Positions 10,681 through 21,309 of a stretch of DNA of 64,000 nt are shown piece by piece. The DNA comes from Siphonodentalium dalli (Eukaryota > Mollusca > Scaphopoda > Gadilida > Siphonodentaliidae). The notes beneath the pieces were generated by a model. That model was not told the DNA's origin, did no database searches, and worked only from the letters and a program-made list of their open reading frames with translations. The stretch covers positions 95,532,707 to 95,596,706 of the forward strand of contig CP136067.1 of assembly GCA_032622095.1 (NCBI GenBank), written 5' to 3'. Positions within the stretch are counted from its first letter, which is position 1. Every line of letters starts with the position of its first letter. The translations under genes were made by a program, and so were the position numbers.

Positions 10681-11089
10681 TCACACAGCAGTGGCTTGGC
10701 CGAATTGATCGACGTGCAATAATTATTGTCGGATTGTACCCTGTTCATATTTCGCCACAAGGTCGCGCGTATATTGTGTCTGTTTTGCACGACCCATGTA
10801 TGTAAACGGGTTCTTGATTATGAGCAGTGCAATATATTGTCAGTATGGTAACCACATTGTGGCTGTACTTCACCCTGCCCCCGGGGAGCAGCAGATGGTT
10901 ACTGAGTTTTCAGGCTCACCAGGGTAATAATTGTCCCACACATTGGAATAATGCAGGAACAACTCGTAGATGTAATAAATGGATCGATTATTACTTGTTT
11001 ATATCTCGAAGTTTATAAAATTGGATATTCGCACCAATCATATAAAGTTATTATACAATGTTGTGTAAAGTATGTGTTTTTCTTGTACG

Positions 11090-11325
11090 AGTCCAGGTTG
11101 TGGTGAAAAGTCATATTGGACGAGACACGCATTCACACAGTAGATCGCCCGTATCAATGTGAGTTGTGTGAACAATCATTTACTTAATCGACTGACCTTA
11201 ACAGACACAAGAGCATTCACAAAGTCATGGATCAAACTAAATGCGAGGATCGCATGTCTACAGAACAATACCGAATCCTCGGCAACTTAGCACCATGCGG
11301 GGAGCGTGAACAAAAAAACATGTAA
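11090..11325 (+). pseudogene. C2H2 zinc-finger relic
   Basis: A partial finger (CGEKSYWTRHAFTQ at about 11099-11140) is followed, in another frame, by PYQCELCEQSFT-stop-STDLNRHKSIH. The latter has exact CX2CX12HX3H spacing (11158-11219) but a TAA in the middle of the finger. After it the frame runs KVMDQTKCEDRMSTEQ...EREQKNM to a stop at 11325. The in-finger stop and frame change show it is dead. The last 107 bases recur at 12551-12657. Confidence 0.65.
11219..11325 (+). repeat. 107-bp direct repeat, first copy
   Basis: Nearly identical to 12551-12657 (one difference noticed, CGCATG versus AGCATG). It is the tail of the zinc-finger relic. Confidence 0.85.
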
Positions 11326-11423
11326 TTGACCACTTAACCACAGCAGAATTATGGGTAATTTTTCAGGATTTAGTCGGAAATATGGCTTCTTGCCATTCAT
11401 CGGAAAGCTCTCCGGATACTTAT

Positions 11424-11682
11424 TATACTTATTATTTATGTGGGCAGTAGCCTCTATCCGGGCGCCTGCGGCGCATAAGATACTATGGGTGGCGGGATGG
11501 GGTTGTGGGTGGGAACGTTATACTTATTATGTATGTGGGCAGTAGCCTCTATCCGGGCGCCTGCGGCGCATAAGATACTATGGGTGGCGGGATGGGGTGG
11601 TGGGTGGGAACGTTATACTTATTATTTATGTGGGCAGTAGCCTCTATACGGGCCGCCAGCGGCGCATAAGATACTATGACCT
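11424..11682 (+). repeat. 95-bp tandem repeat, about 2.7 units
   Basis: GGGCAGTAGCCTCTATC begins at 11442, 11537 and 11632. Units are GC-rich (GGGCGCCTGCGGCGCATAAG...GGTGGCGGGATGGGG) and almost identical. Confidence 0.9.
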
Positions 11683-11699
11683 GGACGAGTACAAGAAAC

Positions 11700-12550
11700 A
11701 CTTATACTGTACACGACATTGAATAATGACATTTTTATTATCCATCTGTATGTTTATCCAAATTTTGGAAATAAAACTTGTGTGGTTATTTTTGGTATTT
11801 GTCGGCACTTAATTCTCTATAAAAGCCTGTACCGTATATTGATCACCAGAAAGCATGATTTGAAAAAGAAAACACGGAAGTGAGAAAAAAACTCAATGCG
11901 GAAGTGAAACGTCTGCTAAAATCCATCAATGTTGCGCGCGCATCACAATTTCACCGATTCATTTCGCAATAGAGTTAATTCGTGACGTCACGGAGTCCAA
12001 TATGAGAAGTCATATTGTACAGTCGGGAGTCCAATATGACTTTTTCCAGGACTATCACGTGGCGGATTTTGCCCAATCGGAAATGGTGTTAGTTAAGGGA
12101 TGGATAATAATATATATTAACTCACCGGACACCGGATGTTTTATTATTCTGCCAACAATTGACCTACACTAAAATAGTCGAAATCAAAGACGTGGGACAA
12201 CCATAAAACTCCATTTTACAACAAACAAAAAATGTTGCCGTTGAGAACAATTGGTATTAAACGAAAGATTAACATTTCTTTTACAATCGATATGTATTGA
12301 CGCGAGCGTAGAAGTTGCTTTGTGAATTTAGATCACGATTAACCGATCGACAGGAAGGTACCGCGAAATGGAAAACTGCCTTCAAAATCAAAGTTTCGAA
12401 TTTAGAATGTTCTGTGAGTACGCCAGCTAACAGCACTTGTTATATTCTCGACACATCGATACCGATAAAAGGTTCTGACACAGTAACAACAATGAAAGAC
12501 AATTAAGGCTCTTAAAGTCTTAATTAAGGCTCTTAACTTGTTCAAGCTCA
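11700..12550. other. Non-coding stretch
   Basis: No gene seen. GAGTCCAATATGA and AAGTCATATTG words repeat around 11990-12040 and near 11110. Otherwise unremarkable. Confidence 0.4.
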
Positions 12551-12657
12551 ACAAAGTCATGGATCAAACTAAATGCGAGGATAGCATGTCTACAGAACAA
12601 TACCGAATCCTCGGCAACTTAGCACCATGCGGGGAGCGTGAACAAAAAAACATGTAA
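12551..12657 (+). repeat. 107-bp direct repeat, second copy
   Basis: Second copy of the zinc-finger tail, 1332 bp downstream of the first and without the finger itself. Confidence 0.85.
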
Positions 12658-12794
12658 ATAATCAGTATTAGTGGCTTTCAAGCCGGGGCCGTAGATTAAG
12701 ATGTGTTTTGCTTGAATGGCAAGAATTATTTTTAGATCCAAAAATGACATGAAAGCTTTATTGACAAGTACGTTAGGTAATGACGACTAATTAA

Positions 12795-13100
12795 CTGTTG
12801 TTGTTGTTGTTGTTGAGAAATTATAAGACAATGACAAAAATAACGATGACTACGGTGATGTTGATTATAATGATGACGAGGTATATGACGATGACACTGC
12901 TGGATGATGATGTTGATGTTGTTGTTGTTGGTGATGCTGTTCGATGCTGATAATGATAGTGTTGACAAGGAGGATGATGATGAAAATAATGATAACGATT
13001 ATTGTGATAATGGTGACGACGAGATATACTGTTGTTTTTGCTGATAATGTGATGATGATGATGATGATGATGATGGTGACAATTACAATGATGATGACGA
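12795..13100. repeat. Trinucleotide microsatellite region (GTT)n / (GAT)n
   Basis: Pure and interrupted GTT and GAT runs, e.g. TGTTGTTGTTGTTGTTG at 12796 and an eight-unit GATGAT run near 13053. Apparent His/Asn/Ile-rich frames here are microsatellite artefacts. Confidence 0.9.
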
Positions 13101-13199
13101 TCACGATGATAACGAATAGACGCAGAGCGGGAGGTGGCTGTACACATCGTGTACATAAAATTACCTTCCTTCTATCATTCTTTTATATATAAATAGAGG

Positions 13200-13341
13200 A
13201 TCTCACATGAGTTTCTATTTTATACGGAATTTATCAACCGAGTTCACTAAATTCGATTTGAGCCGAGGTTTACCGAGGCTCAAATAGAATTTAGAGGACG
13301 AGGTTGATAAATTACGTATAAAATAGGACGAGTGTGAGATA
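13200..13341. repeat. Long foldback, ~65-bp arms
   Basis: Left arm TCTCACATGAG...TTTATACGGAATTTATCAACC and right arm GGTTGATAAATTACGTATA...GAGTGTGAGATA are inverse with scattered mismatches, around a loop at about 13267-13273. Probably a small MITE. Confidence 0.8.
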
Positions 13342-13628
13342 CATTTTATCATATGATCAAATAAACCCGAAGCAACGTGAAATATTCATCGAAAACAACA
13401 ATCATAAACTACAGCGATCGCAAGTTATTTGAAGAACGCCGTGACGTCATCGCACGCGCTGATATTAAACGTGTCTATTACCGATAATTATGAAACTGCT
13501 TTTATGGCCAAATTATGTGATAAACTATTTTCTCAATATACTGTAATAAAGCATATATATACAAAAATTCAAAACGCACTTAACCTTCTGTCTAGCCGAT
13601 ATCTGGCCTGCTGGACCTCCTATTAAAA

Positions 13629-13758
13629 TGGTCAGGCACATCCTGAATTCCACTATTATCAGGTCAGGAACATACTGAATTCCACTATTAATCAGGTCAG
13701 GAACATCTTGAATTCCACCATTAATCGGGTCAGGCACATACTGAATTCCACTATTATA
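13629..13758. repeat. 33-36-bp minisatellite, four units
   Basis: GGTCAGGAACATACTGAATT and close variants, each followed by CCACTATTA(AT)C, repeated four times. It abuts dispersed-repeat copy A. Confidence 0.85.
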
Positions 13759-13762
13759 GTGG

Positions 13763-14590
13763 TTTGACCTAGAACAAATTTGGACTAAGTTTGTTTGTAT
13801 ACCATGTTGAAGAGGAATATATGCTCTATAACATATCCAAAATCCGCTAAAATCCGCTTTGAGCATTTTTTGTAATTCAAAATGGCGTCCAAGATGGCTG
13901 CCATTGTTATATAAGTCAGTTTGGTGCAATTATAGTGAGAAAATCTTGTCATATGTTTTCACATGTATACTTTTTTGTCAAGCTAATACATAACACCACC
14001 CGTTTGTGCCAAAATTGGAACTCCCTGTCCAAGATGGCCGCCATTTTACCGGAAGTGGCAATGTTTACATTTTTTTACTAATATCTTTAAGATAAGTTTC
14101 TGCTGTTTGGTATTGGTTGAGAATTGTGACTTTATTTTGTAATTAGCATGTTAACTGACCATTGAATCAATGAAATATGCCATGCATGGGGTTCGCACCC
14201 CTTCCGATCACTCAAAGTTTGTGGTATAACATTTCACAAAAGATCACCATTGGGATTCTAGTCATATTTCGTGAAGAAATGGGAAGAACTTTACAATGTA
14301 ACAACCCAGTGGTACAAAATTGTCACATTGTCTCAAAATGGCTGCCAAAATGTCGGCCAAAAGATGGAAAATGGTAAATATTGTCCCAGCGTGCCGCGCA
14401 ACCGCTTACAAGTTGTGATTGATGCACACACTTGACTATACTGTCTTCTATACAGTGATTACTAATATTGCTGATGCATCTTGGTTGATTGTTACTATTT
14501 TAACCACTGAAATTAGAAGAATTATTCGAAATTTCTGTCACACACCTGACATCAAAATCAGCATAAATTCACTGTTCAGGTTTGAACCAT
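13763..14590 (+). mobile_element. Dispersed repeat R, copy A (YY1-motif-rich)
   Basis: Aligns with copies at 43047-44745 (split), 44756-45425 (reverse) and 52770-53385 (reverse), plus fragments at 15598-15700 and 55585-55650. Landmarks in order: ACCTAGAACAAATT, AAAATCCGCTTTGAGCA, a pair of AAGATGGC motifs near 13880-13905, GCAATTATAGTGAGA, AAGATGGCCGCCATTTT at 14032, GGTTGAGAATTGTGACT, and GCTTACAAGTTGTGATTGAT. No conserved frame; no terminal inverted repeats seen. The class of element is unknown. Confidence 0.7.
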
Positions 14591-14907
14591 TTTCTAAAAG
14601 TAAAATGAGGCTATCGTTGGTATCAAAGGTGTTTATTGTTTTGATATGTGTTAAAGATTTCACACTGAGGTGTTTTAGACAAATTAATCAAGATGCAAAT
14701 GTATTTTTTGAGACAGTGCAAGTTTTTGGGGGGATTAGCTGGGATTCGGTCCATGGCGCTTGCGACTCAAAGTCCGACGTCAGTACCACACGGCTACCGA
14801 AGCGTCTCCAAAAATGGAAGCTCAAATGGCCGCCGTATTCCGACGTCGGACTTATGACACTATATGCACATTTTAAGGTCTCTATTGTGTGTGTGTATAT
14901 ATATATA

Positions 14908-15595
14908 CTAGCAGGTGGACCCGAATTCGTCCGGGCTGTTTCCCCTCTGCTTTTCGGCGAATTGCGCGATTTGACCTTGAATTGTCAATTTTGAAGGTCG
15001 AGGTCAGGTGGGGTCACGATTTGACCCGTCCAAAACACTGCCCGGACAAAGGTACCCGACAAAAGTACCCGTCGAAATCCACCCGGTTTTACCCGATTTG
15101 ACCTCGAATTGATCATTTTGAAGTTCAAGGTCAGGTCGGGGTCACGATTTGACTCATCCAAAACACTCATTGGACAAAAGTAACCCTATGTATAAATTTT
15201 CGTCGAAATCCCATCAAAATTCGCTATTTGACCTTGAATTGACCCGATTTCAAGGTCAATGTCACGTTGCAAGGGCAAACGAAGAGGCTTACGACAGTCC
15301 CCATACGAAAGTATCCCTAGACACTAATTTTCATCGAAATCCCGTGATACTCGGGCGTTCTACCTTGAAATGACCCGATTTCAAGGTCAATGTCACGTCG
15401 CACGGGCAAATTAATAGGCCCCATGCCACTCCCCGGCCGAAAGCAACCCCACATACCAAGTTTAATCGAAATCGGTTCGGCCGTTTTCGAGTCCATCGCG
15501 AAGAGTCCATCGCGAGCAGACAGACAGACAGACACACACACACAGATTTCCCAAAATATATAATAGATAGCAGATATGGCAAAGTAGATTTTATA
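14908..15595 (+). mobile_element. Element built of ~128-bp units carrying TGACCTTGA/TCAAGGTCA pairs
   Basis: Starts CTAGCAGGTGGACCC after a (TG)/(TA) run and has four imperfect units starting near 14965, 15094, 15220 and 15356. Each has TTTGACCTTGAATTGA, an inverse TCAAGGTCA, GTCACG, a GGACAAAAGTACCC-like block and TCGAAATCC. The 3' end reads AAATCGGTTCGGCCGTTTTC followed by (CAGA)n(CA)n, a tail style known from repeats in many invertebrates. A second, reversed copy is at 46680-47031. Confidence 0.65.
15519..15546 (+). repeat. (CAGA)n(CA)n microsatellite
   Basis: CAGACAGACAGACAGACACA run at the 3' end of the preceding element. Confidence 0.9.
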
Positions 15596-15597
15596 TA

Positions 15598-15700
15598 TAG
15601 ATGATATCTTCCTCTTTCGAAATGGTATAAAAGCCAAGTTGGTTCAAATTTTTTCTTGGTTGAACTAAAATTTGTGTTTATCGACCAGACTAATATTTTG
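15598..15700 (-). mobile_element. End fragment of dispersed repeat R
   Basis: Matches the reverse of 43020-43105 (TCGACCAGACTAAT, GAACTAAAATTTG, CCTCTTTCGAAATGG), showing that the family extends slightly beyond the CTAGAAC landmark. Confidence 0.6.
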
Positions 15701-16143
15701 TCCAGTAGAATGATTAATCGTGACGGCACACCAATAAGCAACTCAATTATCATTCAATTAGTTTAAATGTTATCAAGGAGCGATTGAGTCATCCTGGTAT
15801 TGTCATTTAGAAAGGCATACATTAGTAATATTATAATATTATTGAATATCAACGCTGGAGCAAAAGATTGCACAACGAATTTTGTCGGAAGACTGTTCCA
15901 TTCGCTGCTATATTATTAAGAGTGACATTTGGCTGTGCACTGGTATGCGCCGTCTTCTCATCCCGACGCAAATAAAGGAAACGTGAATATGTTACGGCCA
16001 TATACCACTATAATAGGAATTCAGGATGATTGTGCCTTACCTGGTAATGGGCTTATGTGTCTGATCTGATTATTTTCTGGTATTGAAAACGTACAGATTA
16101 TGGTTTCATGATGTCAAAATACAGGGAATCTTTAATGCTGAAT

Positions 16144-16149
16144 ACTTAC
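16144..16149 (-). promoter_or_regulatory. 5' splice donor of the Gr-like gene
   Basis: On the minus strand the exon reads ...AAT GCT ACA and then GTAAGT, the perfect metazoan U1 donor. It lies just after the last hydrophobic segment. It explains why the open frame would otherwise stop only five codons later. Confidence 0.65.
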
Positions 16150-17208
16150 TGTAGCATTTATTATGGCACAGCAGACAGAAGCAACAACAAGATGACCCAT
16201 GACGAACATCAGCCAGAATACACCCAGGATCCGATGAAGGGTGGCACTGCTCATGTAGAATATGAACTGGTAGAGGATAAGACAACAGATGGGAAAATCT
16301 GCTGCGAAAATCGACCCTATTAACCAGGAGAACGTGTCGTCCAAAATCTCGGTCAGTTCGTTGATATTCTCGTGCCAGCAGCGATATTTCGCGATATCCA
16401 CGGGTGAATCTTTATTATCTACGTCTTTTCGCAATGATTCGTTCAAGGAAAGATACTCCTTCGAAACTACGGCGAATAATAATAACGCTAGTGCAATAGA
16501 AAATGTCGTCACAACTGTTGCCGTAAAAGTACAAAATATTCCCAATCCTACGAAATAAGGTTCGTAACCGGATAAATACGCATTCGGCAGTGTTGCCGTG
16601 GTGATCATACGCATCATGTCTGTTGATAAAGCGCATCCCACAATTAGGCTGCCCGTATTGAAGACGATCATGCCGTTGCACAATTTCACAGCTACCATGG
16701 AGAATATTTTAATAAATCGGCGGTGCGTTTGTAACCCATATTCTTGCCATTTATCGAAGAATTTCGGAAGTAAATCCTGGTTGTAAAATGCCCGAAAAAC
16801 ACATAAGAATTTTGCGACATTCTCCAAGAACCACATGGAAAGCCAAAGGCGAAAAAACAGAAGAATGTCAAAATCTTCTTGTGCTCTGTAAACAGACAAC
16901 GAGCGAATAAAAGAAAACAACACAACAGTCCCTACAAAAACTGAATATATCATCAGCTTCCCAGTCTCCGTTTTCTGTGTCGAATTATTCTTTGCACGAC
17001 GGAAATAAAGTCCCGAAATCTTCAGAAACATAAATAATGTGCGCATATTTTGAAACAGCACCGTATCTGTGTATGCCATGCGGTTCTCGTCCGATATATG
17101 CTCTCCGTTGTTATTCTCTATTTCCCTGTCACCATTACAATCGGAGATTCTTCGGACAAACATACGTTTAATTGGCATCCCTGGAGAATGGTCCAATGCA
17201 CATACCAT
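16150..17208 (-). CDS. Gustatory receptor-like (Gr/GRL) seven-transmembrane protein, main exon; 3' exon(s) not located
   Basis: Probable ligand-gated chemoreceptor of the insect Gr / invertebrate GRL superfamily, acting in the plasma membrane. The frame opens at an ATG with an in-frame TGA four codons upstream and reads 353 codons without interruption. A polar N-terminus (1-83) precedes hydrophobic segments near residues 84-106, 115-140, 166-192, 216-247 (long), 293-318 and 326-352. Between the last long segments lies a charged loop (about 248-292) with YRCWHENINELTEILDD, resembling the conserved third intracellular loop of Grs that precedes TM6 and TM7. Codon 353 (Thr) is followed directly by GTAAGT at 16149-16144, a consensus donor in phase 0. 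If read through, translation ends after five more codons (16132), so the exon-end model is preferred. Gr genes often have a phase-0 intron near the C-terminus, with a TY...Q motif around it; I could not find that exon in 15.5-16.1 kb. The family call rests on topology and loop style, not on a search. No neighbouring gene is visible. Confidence 0.72.
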
Positions 17209-17339
17209 TGGTACGGCTCAATATCAAGGTTGTTGTAGTATATGACAATTGTAACATCATGTCGTTCGTATTACGTGTAAAGAGATATTCGAAATATCAT
17301 GCGTGGATATTCTGATGGCAGGCAGCAACATCACAGTGT

Positions 17340-18030
17340 TGGTCCCTACTTCAATTACACAGCAGGTATGGTCAATAGTTTGACAATGAACATTGTCCGT
17401 ATGTTATTCAGGATGCAATAATTTGCCTTAACCTCGATATCGCATTACTGCAGCTACCCTATGTTCCTCAGCATAAAATAATTGTCCTAGATTCGATTTT
17501 GCCACAGACCCACTTAACAGGTATGGTCAATAGATTGACATCCTTCATCGACTGCAGTCTGCATATTTGTTATTAAGCATAAAATAATTTGTCCTAGATT
17601 CGATTTTGTCACAGACCCACATAATAGGTATGGTCAATATATATTGAAATCCTTCAGCGACTGTTTGTTACTCAGCAGGAAATAATTTGTCCCAGCTTCG
17701 ATATCGCCAAGCACATAACCACAACAAAGATTAGTTATTCCTCGAATTGATGTCTGACATCTTCAACATCCGGGTCACTTCATATTCAGAATTAAATAGT
17801 TTATCATATAATTTCGATTCTACCATAGAGCCACTAAATGGTATTGTCAATAGATCGACAATCTACACTGTCATGAAATAATTTGTCTTCGCTTCGATCT
17901 CACCAAAGCCCAGAACCAGAAGAACGAAGATTCATTATTCCATCCCATTGGCGCCTTGTAGCTGCAACATCCGGGCATTGTTCAGCATAAAATAATTTGT
18001 ACAAGCTTCGATCTCAAAGCTTCATTATCC
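17340..18030. repeat. Imperfect tandem repeat beside the Gr-like gene
   Basis: AAATAATTTGTCCTAG-like cores recur at about 17410, 17468, 17584, 17681, 17796, 17876 and 17990 with GGTATGGTCAATAG and CACAGACCCACT blocks between them. The period is about 80-115 bp. It lies upstream of the receptor exon. Confidence 0.7.
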
Positions 18031-18589
18031 CTTCAAATAGATTCCTGGCAGTTGTCCGGTGTTACATCCGCCGGCTGTTATTCTATGTTGTTCTGTGTTA
18101 GGCGCGTGATTGTACAAGACGGGCATCTATTATTCTATGTCCAATATATATACTCATCGATAACACACCCGACGATAGAACTCGGTCAATTGATCTGCGT
18201 CGGAAAAGTACCCCCTAACTTCATGCAAGCGGCTGTTACTAGGGTCCCTTTATTGGAATGTCTAATGCCCATCAATTCTTCATGAAACGTTTCACCTTCG
18301 ACCACTCACTGGGAAAGTAAATATATCGGGTTCCGATTTAGGTAACAATGAGTATAATCGACGTGCACTAATTAGATCGCTAATGCGGTGAGATCAATGT
18401 ACATACACTTTACTCCGTATCCATACCGCGTAAAATTTCCCTCCTCTAAGTCTTTCGGAGCTAAATTATGTTTTACGTTTCGCCACGAAAATCATGTCCG
18501 AAAAAACAAAAATTAACATTTACTAACGATTGTAAAACATGAACCCATTGGTTTGGGTATTATATTCTACTTACTACAACACAATATCG

Positions 18590-19278
18590 TCGCGTCAGAA
18601 CTAAACTGTTCTATCTCCATTTTGGCGGAAAAATGAGATATTGGTACATTTCGATTCGGTGCGGGATTCTAATGTATATCAAATTTGAATGATATACATT
18701 CTGTTCCATCTCAAAAACTCACCTTTTGACTGCTATATTGTTCTATCTCCACTGTGGACCAATGAATCTATTTATTTTGTACCACGTGATTAAATCAATT
18801 TCAGTGCTAAAATGCATCGCCTACCTTCAATAGAAAGCAATGGAACCCGAACTTGGGCTAACGCCACGAAGTGACTAGTTGGAAATAATGCTTTATCACT
18901 CCTAGGTATGAACATCTTATCTCTAGGATAACTATTTGGTTAAATTAACACTGACAATGGCGTGATTTGGGATTTTTGCACGTTAATATAATTAATAAAC
19001 ACAAAAAAACAATATAGCACCGAATAAAACGGGACATTTTACACACATTGTTCTATCTCCAAAGTGTTCTTTTCGTGATTACACCCAAGATATCATATGT
19101 TTCGTCTCGAAACTCGTCATATAATAAGTATTTGTAATCCAGCTATCATACTCGATGTGTACTATCTTCCAAAACAGAATGAAAACATGTGAATCGGGGG
19201 GGGGGGGAGTCAAAACTTTAAACCCGATTTCCCACAAAAATGAAAATATGGAGATAGAACACTTTAGTTCTGACGCGA
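18590..19278. mobile_element. Inverted-repeat element, 689 bp, TIR TCGCGTCAGAAC
   Basis: TCGCGTCAGAACTAAA and then TGTTCTATCTCCAT at the left end have an inverse partner ending at 19278 (about 33 bp, one mismatch). The internal word TTGTTCTATCTCCA recurs at about 18740 and 19049, like subterminal transposase sites. No coding frame and no clear target duplication. Confidence 0.7.
19196..19207 (+). repeat. Poly(G) run, 12 bases
   Basis: Uninterrupted G run inside the inverted-repeat element. Similar 11-base C or G runs are at 19481-19491 and 21579-21589. Confidence 0.9.
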
Positions 19279-20023
19279 TGCCATGACAGGGGTCAATACT
19301 ATGAATAGTTTTATAACAGTAAACATAAATAGTATTTATTAATTTGTAAGAACAAATTTGTGTTAAATATCACAGTGGTTTCATAGTACAGCGCAAATTT
19401 AGCCTTATTATTTGTACACTAAATTAGGGGTATACAAACATATAATTAATAGTTTCATATAGTTAAGTGTTTAACACCCTCCCCCCCCCCCGACCATATA
19501 GCGACACGGTGGCGGGAGATGTGACGGGGGTGTTGGATGGCTTACCTGAAACAACAAATTGTACAAACTGACATTGTTCTCATTGTTAATGCCATAACCA
19601 GCAATTAGTCATGATGCCAATTTGTTGCAGACCAATCAGTCTGAATCACCAGCATGTCTTCTACTGATCAAAGTTGTGGCTTAAATAGGCTATCAGTAAC
19701 TGTTGGGAATCATAGGCGGTATCGTGTTAAAAATTGCACAGCTATATATCGATCATGGTGGAAAGCGTTTGAGGTACCAGCAAGAAAGTTCCAACCAAAT
19801 TGAATTTCCTAAAGTTAGGAGTATGGTCTGGTTCCATGTGGGCGTTTGGTCTTTTTCCATGTGTGCAGTTGGAAAAGTAGAGGTGTGGACACCCCATGGG
19901 CACCATATAGTTACGTTACTGCGTCCGAACGTGTTTTTTACTTTTATATTTCGGGGAGGGGGTCCACATCCAAACGACTAACAGTTGCATGGTGACATTT
20001 ACACAGACTATAGTCGAGGTGTA
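19279..20023. other. Non-coding stretch
   Basis: Contains the C run at 19481-19491 and a 92-codon plus-strand frame (19703-19981) with no recognisable motif and poor coding character. Nothing else seen. Confidence 0.4.
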
Positions 20024-20169
20024 ATAAGGATTTACTGTCATGTGGAATGTTTTTATGAAGATGTAACCGTGAGGTAAGTGGACATAACTTGTGTAAAACC
20101 CGAAGTTATGACCACTTACCTCACGGTTACATCTCCATAAAAATAGTCCACATGACAGTTAATCCTTAT
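20024..20169. repeat. Strong foldback, ~66-bp arms, 146 nt
   Basis: ATAAGGATTTACTGTCATGTGGA...GATGTAACCGTGAGGTAAGTGG...ATAACTT pairs with AAGTTATG...CCACTTACCTCACGGTTACATC...CACATGACAGTTAATCCTTAT. Only a few mismatches and a loop of about a dozen bases. A transcript of this would be a long hairpin; it may equally be a MITE. Confidence 0.85.
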
Positions 20170-21300
20170 ATTTATATACATTTAGCGAAAAAGCCACTTT
20201 TGTAAATGTATTTAAATCGAAAAGTGTATCGTGACAAGATCAGCCCAAAATATCCAATAGCACCCTTGGCAAAAGTTAATAGGAACAATTTCTCTTCATA
20301 TTGAAACCCGATGATGTATTAAGTCAATCCTGCGCGAGTCCAAATGCGCCCAAAACATTACGCGTTCGTCTTTCCAAACCCAATGACGTATCGATGGTGT
20401 TATGATCTTGGTGTTATGATGCGTTGCGCATTCAGCGAGAAATAACTGCAACTAGCCACGTGGGCGCCGACCAATCAGAATGCTGGATTTAGTGATGACA
20501 ACACTTAGTGTGTAAATATAAACCATTAAGACGTGGAAAAAAGAACTCACCCGTCTCCGGCCATTCACCCATTACCAGTGTTGTCAGAATACCTAGCTCG
20601 ATTGAGTCGTAATTGACACACAATTAATATGGGAACTTACAATCCGTGCTATCATAGTGTGATTAGTGACAAAGAAAATATTTCGTCCGTAATTTGAAAT
20701 CGTGGCCTTCCGGGTGAGGGGTACCTACATAAATGTACTAAAAGGCCGAGCGGAAACCTTACATACAAGTATACCCCAAATGGCACACGTGAAACTAAAT
20801 GGTTAGTGGTAGCGTTATATACTATTAAAGGAAGTGCCACACCATGGACCACTGGTCTACTCACTACATAATTACCATATCACTAATATGCATAGGCCAG
20901 TTGGTAAGTACACCTGTAGCTGTATCGGATTTGTATCCGTAGCTGGTACCGTGACCTTCAATCTCGTTCACGACCTGACATTGCTGGATACCGATATTAT
21001 CGTATGCATGTTAGTAGCTGTACTGAAAGTGGAGAATGGGTGACACGGTAGCGAGACATCTGATAAGCATAAGATAGGACACCACAACGGCCATATTTGA
21101 CATCACTGTGTGGCTGAGTAAGATGTCGACCAAGACATCTGACGAGCAGTGGATAGGGCTATTAGGGCGGTATAGCGAACGGATCGTCGACACTACATGG
21201 CTGGAGGATATCAAAATTCATAAGTAAGCTGATGATGTAGTACCCAATTCATAAGTAAGCTGATTGACGTAGTACTTACCCAATTCCAACTGAGTTAACC
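20170..21300. other. Non-coding stretch with a short duplication
   Basis: TTCATAAGTAAGCTGAT is repeated at about 21218 and 21249. The palindrome-like TGGTCCATGGTG lies near 20845. No gene recognised. Confidence 0.4.
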
Positions 21301-21309
21301 AGTCTATCA

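Noticed and set aside
12732-13192. Overlapping long frames on both strands with His, Ile, Met or Ser runs
   Set aside because: They are translations of GTT/GAT microsatellites in every frame; no domain and no codon preference.
13525-14994. Frames of 134 and 191 codons
   Set aside because: They lie within a minisatellite and dispersed repeat R; the frames are not preserved in the other copies.
15317-15753. Minus-strand frames of 106 and 140 codons
   Set aside because: They run through the TCAAGGTCA-unit element and the (CAGA)n tract and have no match in frame in the second copy.
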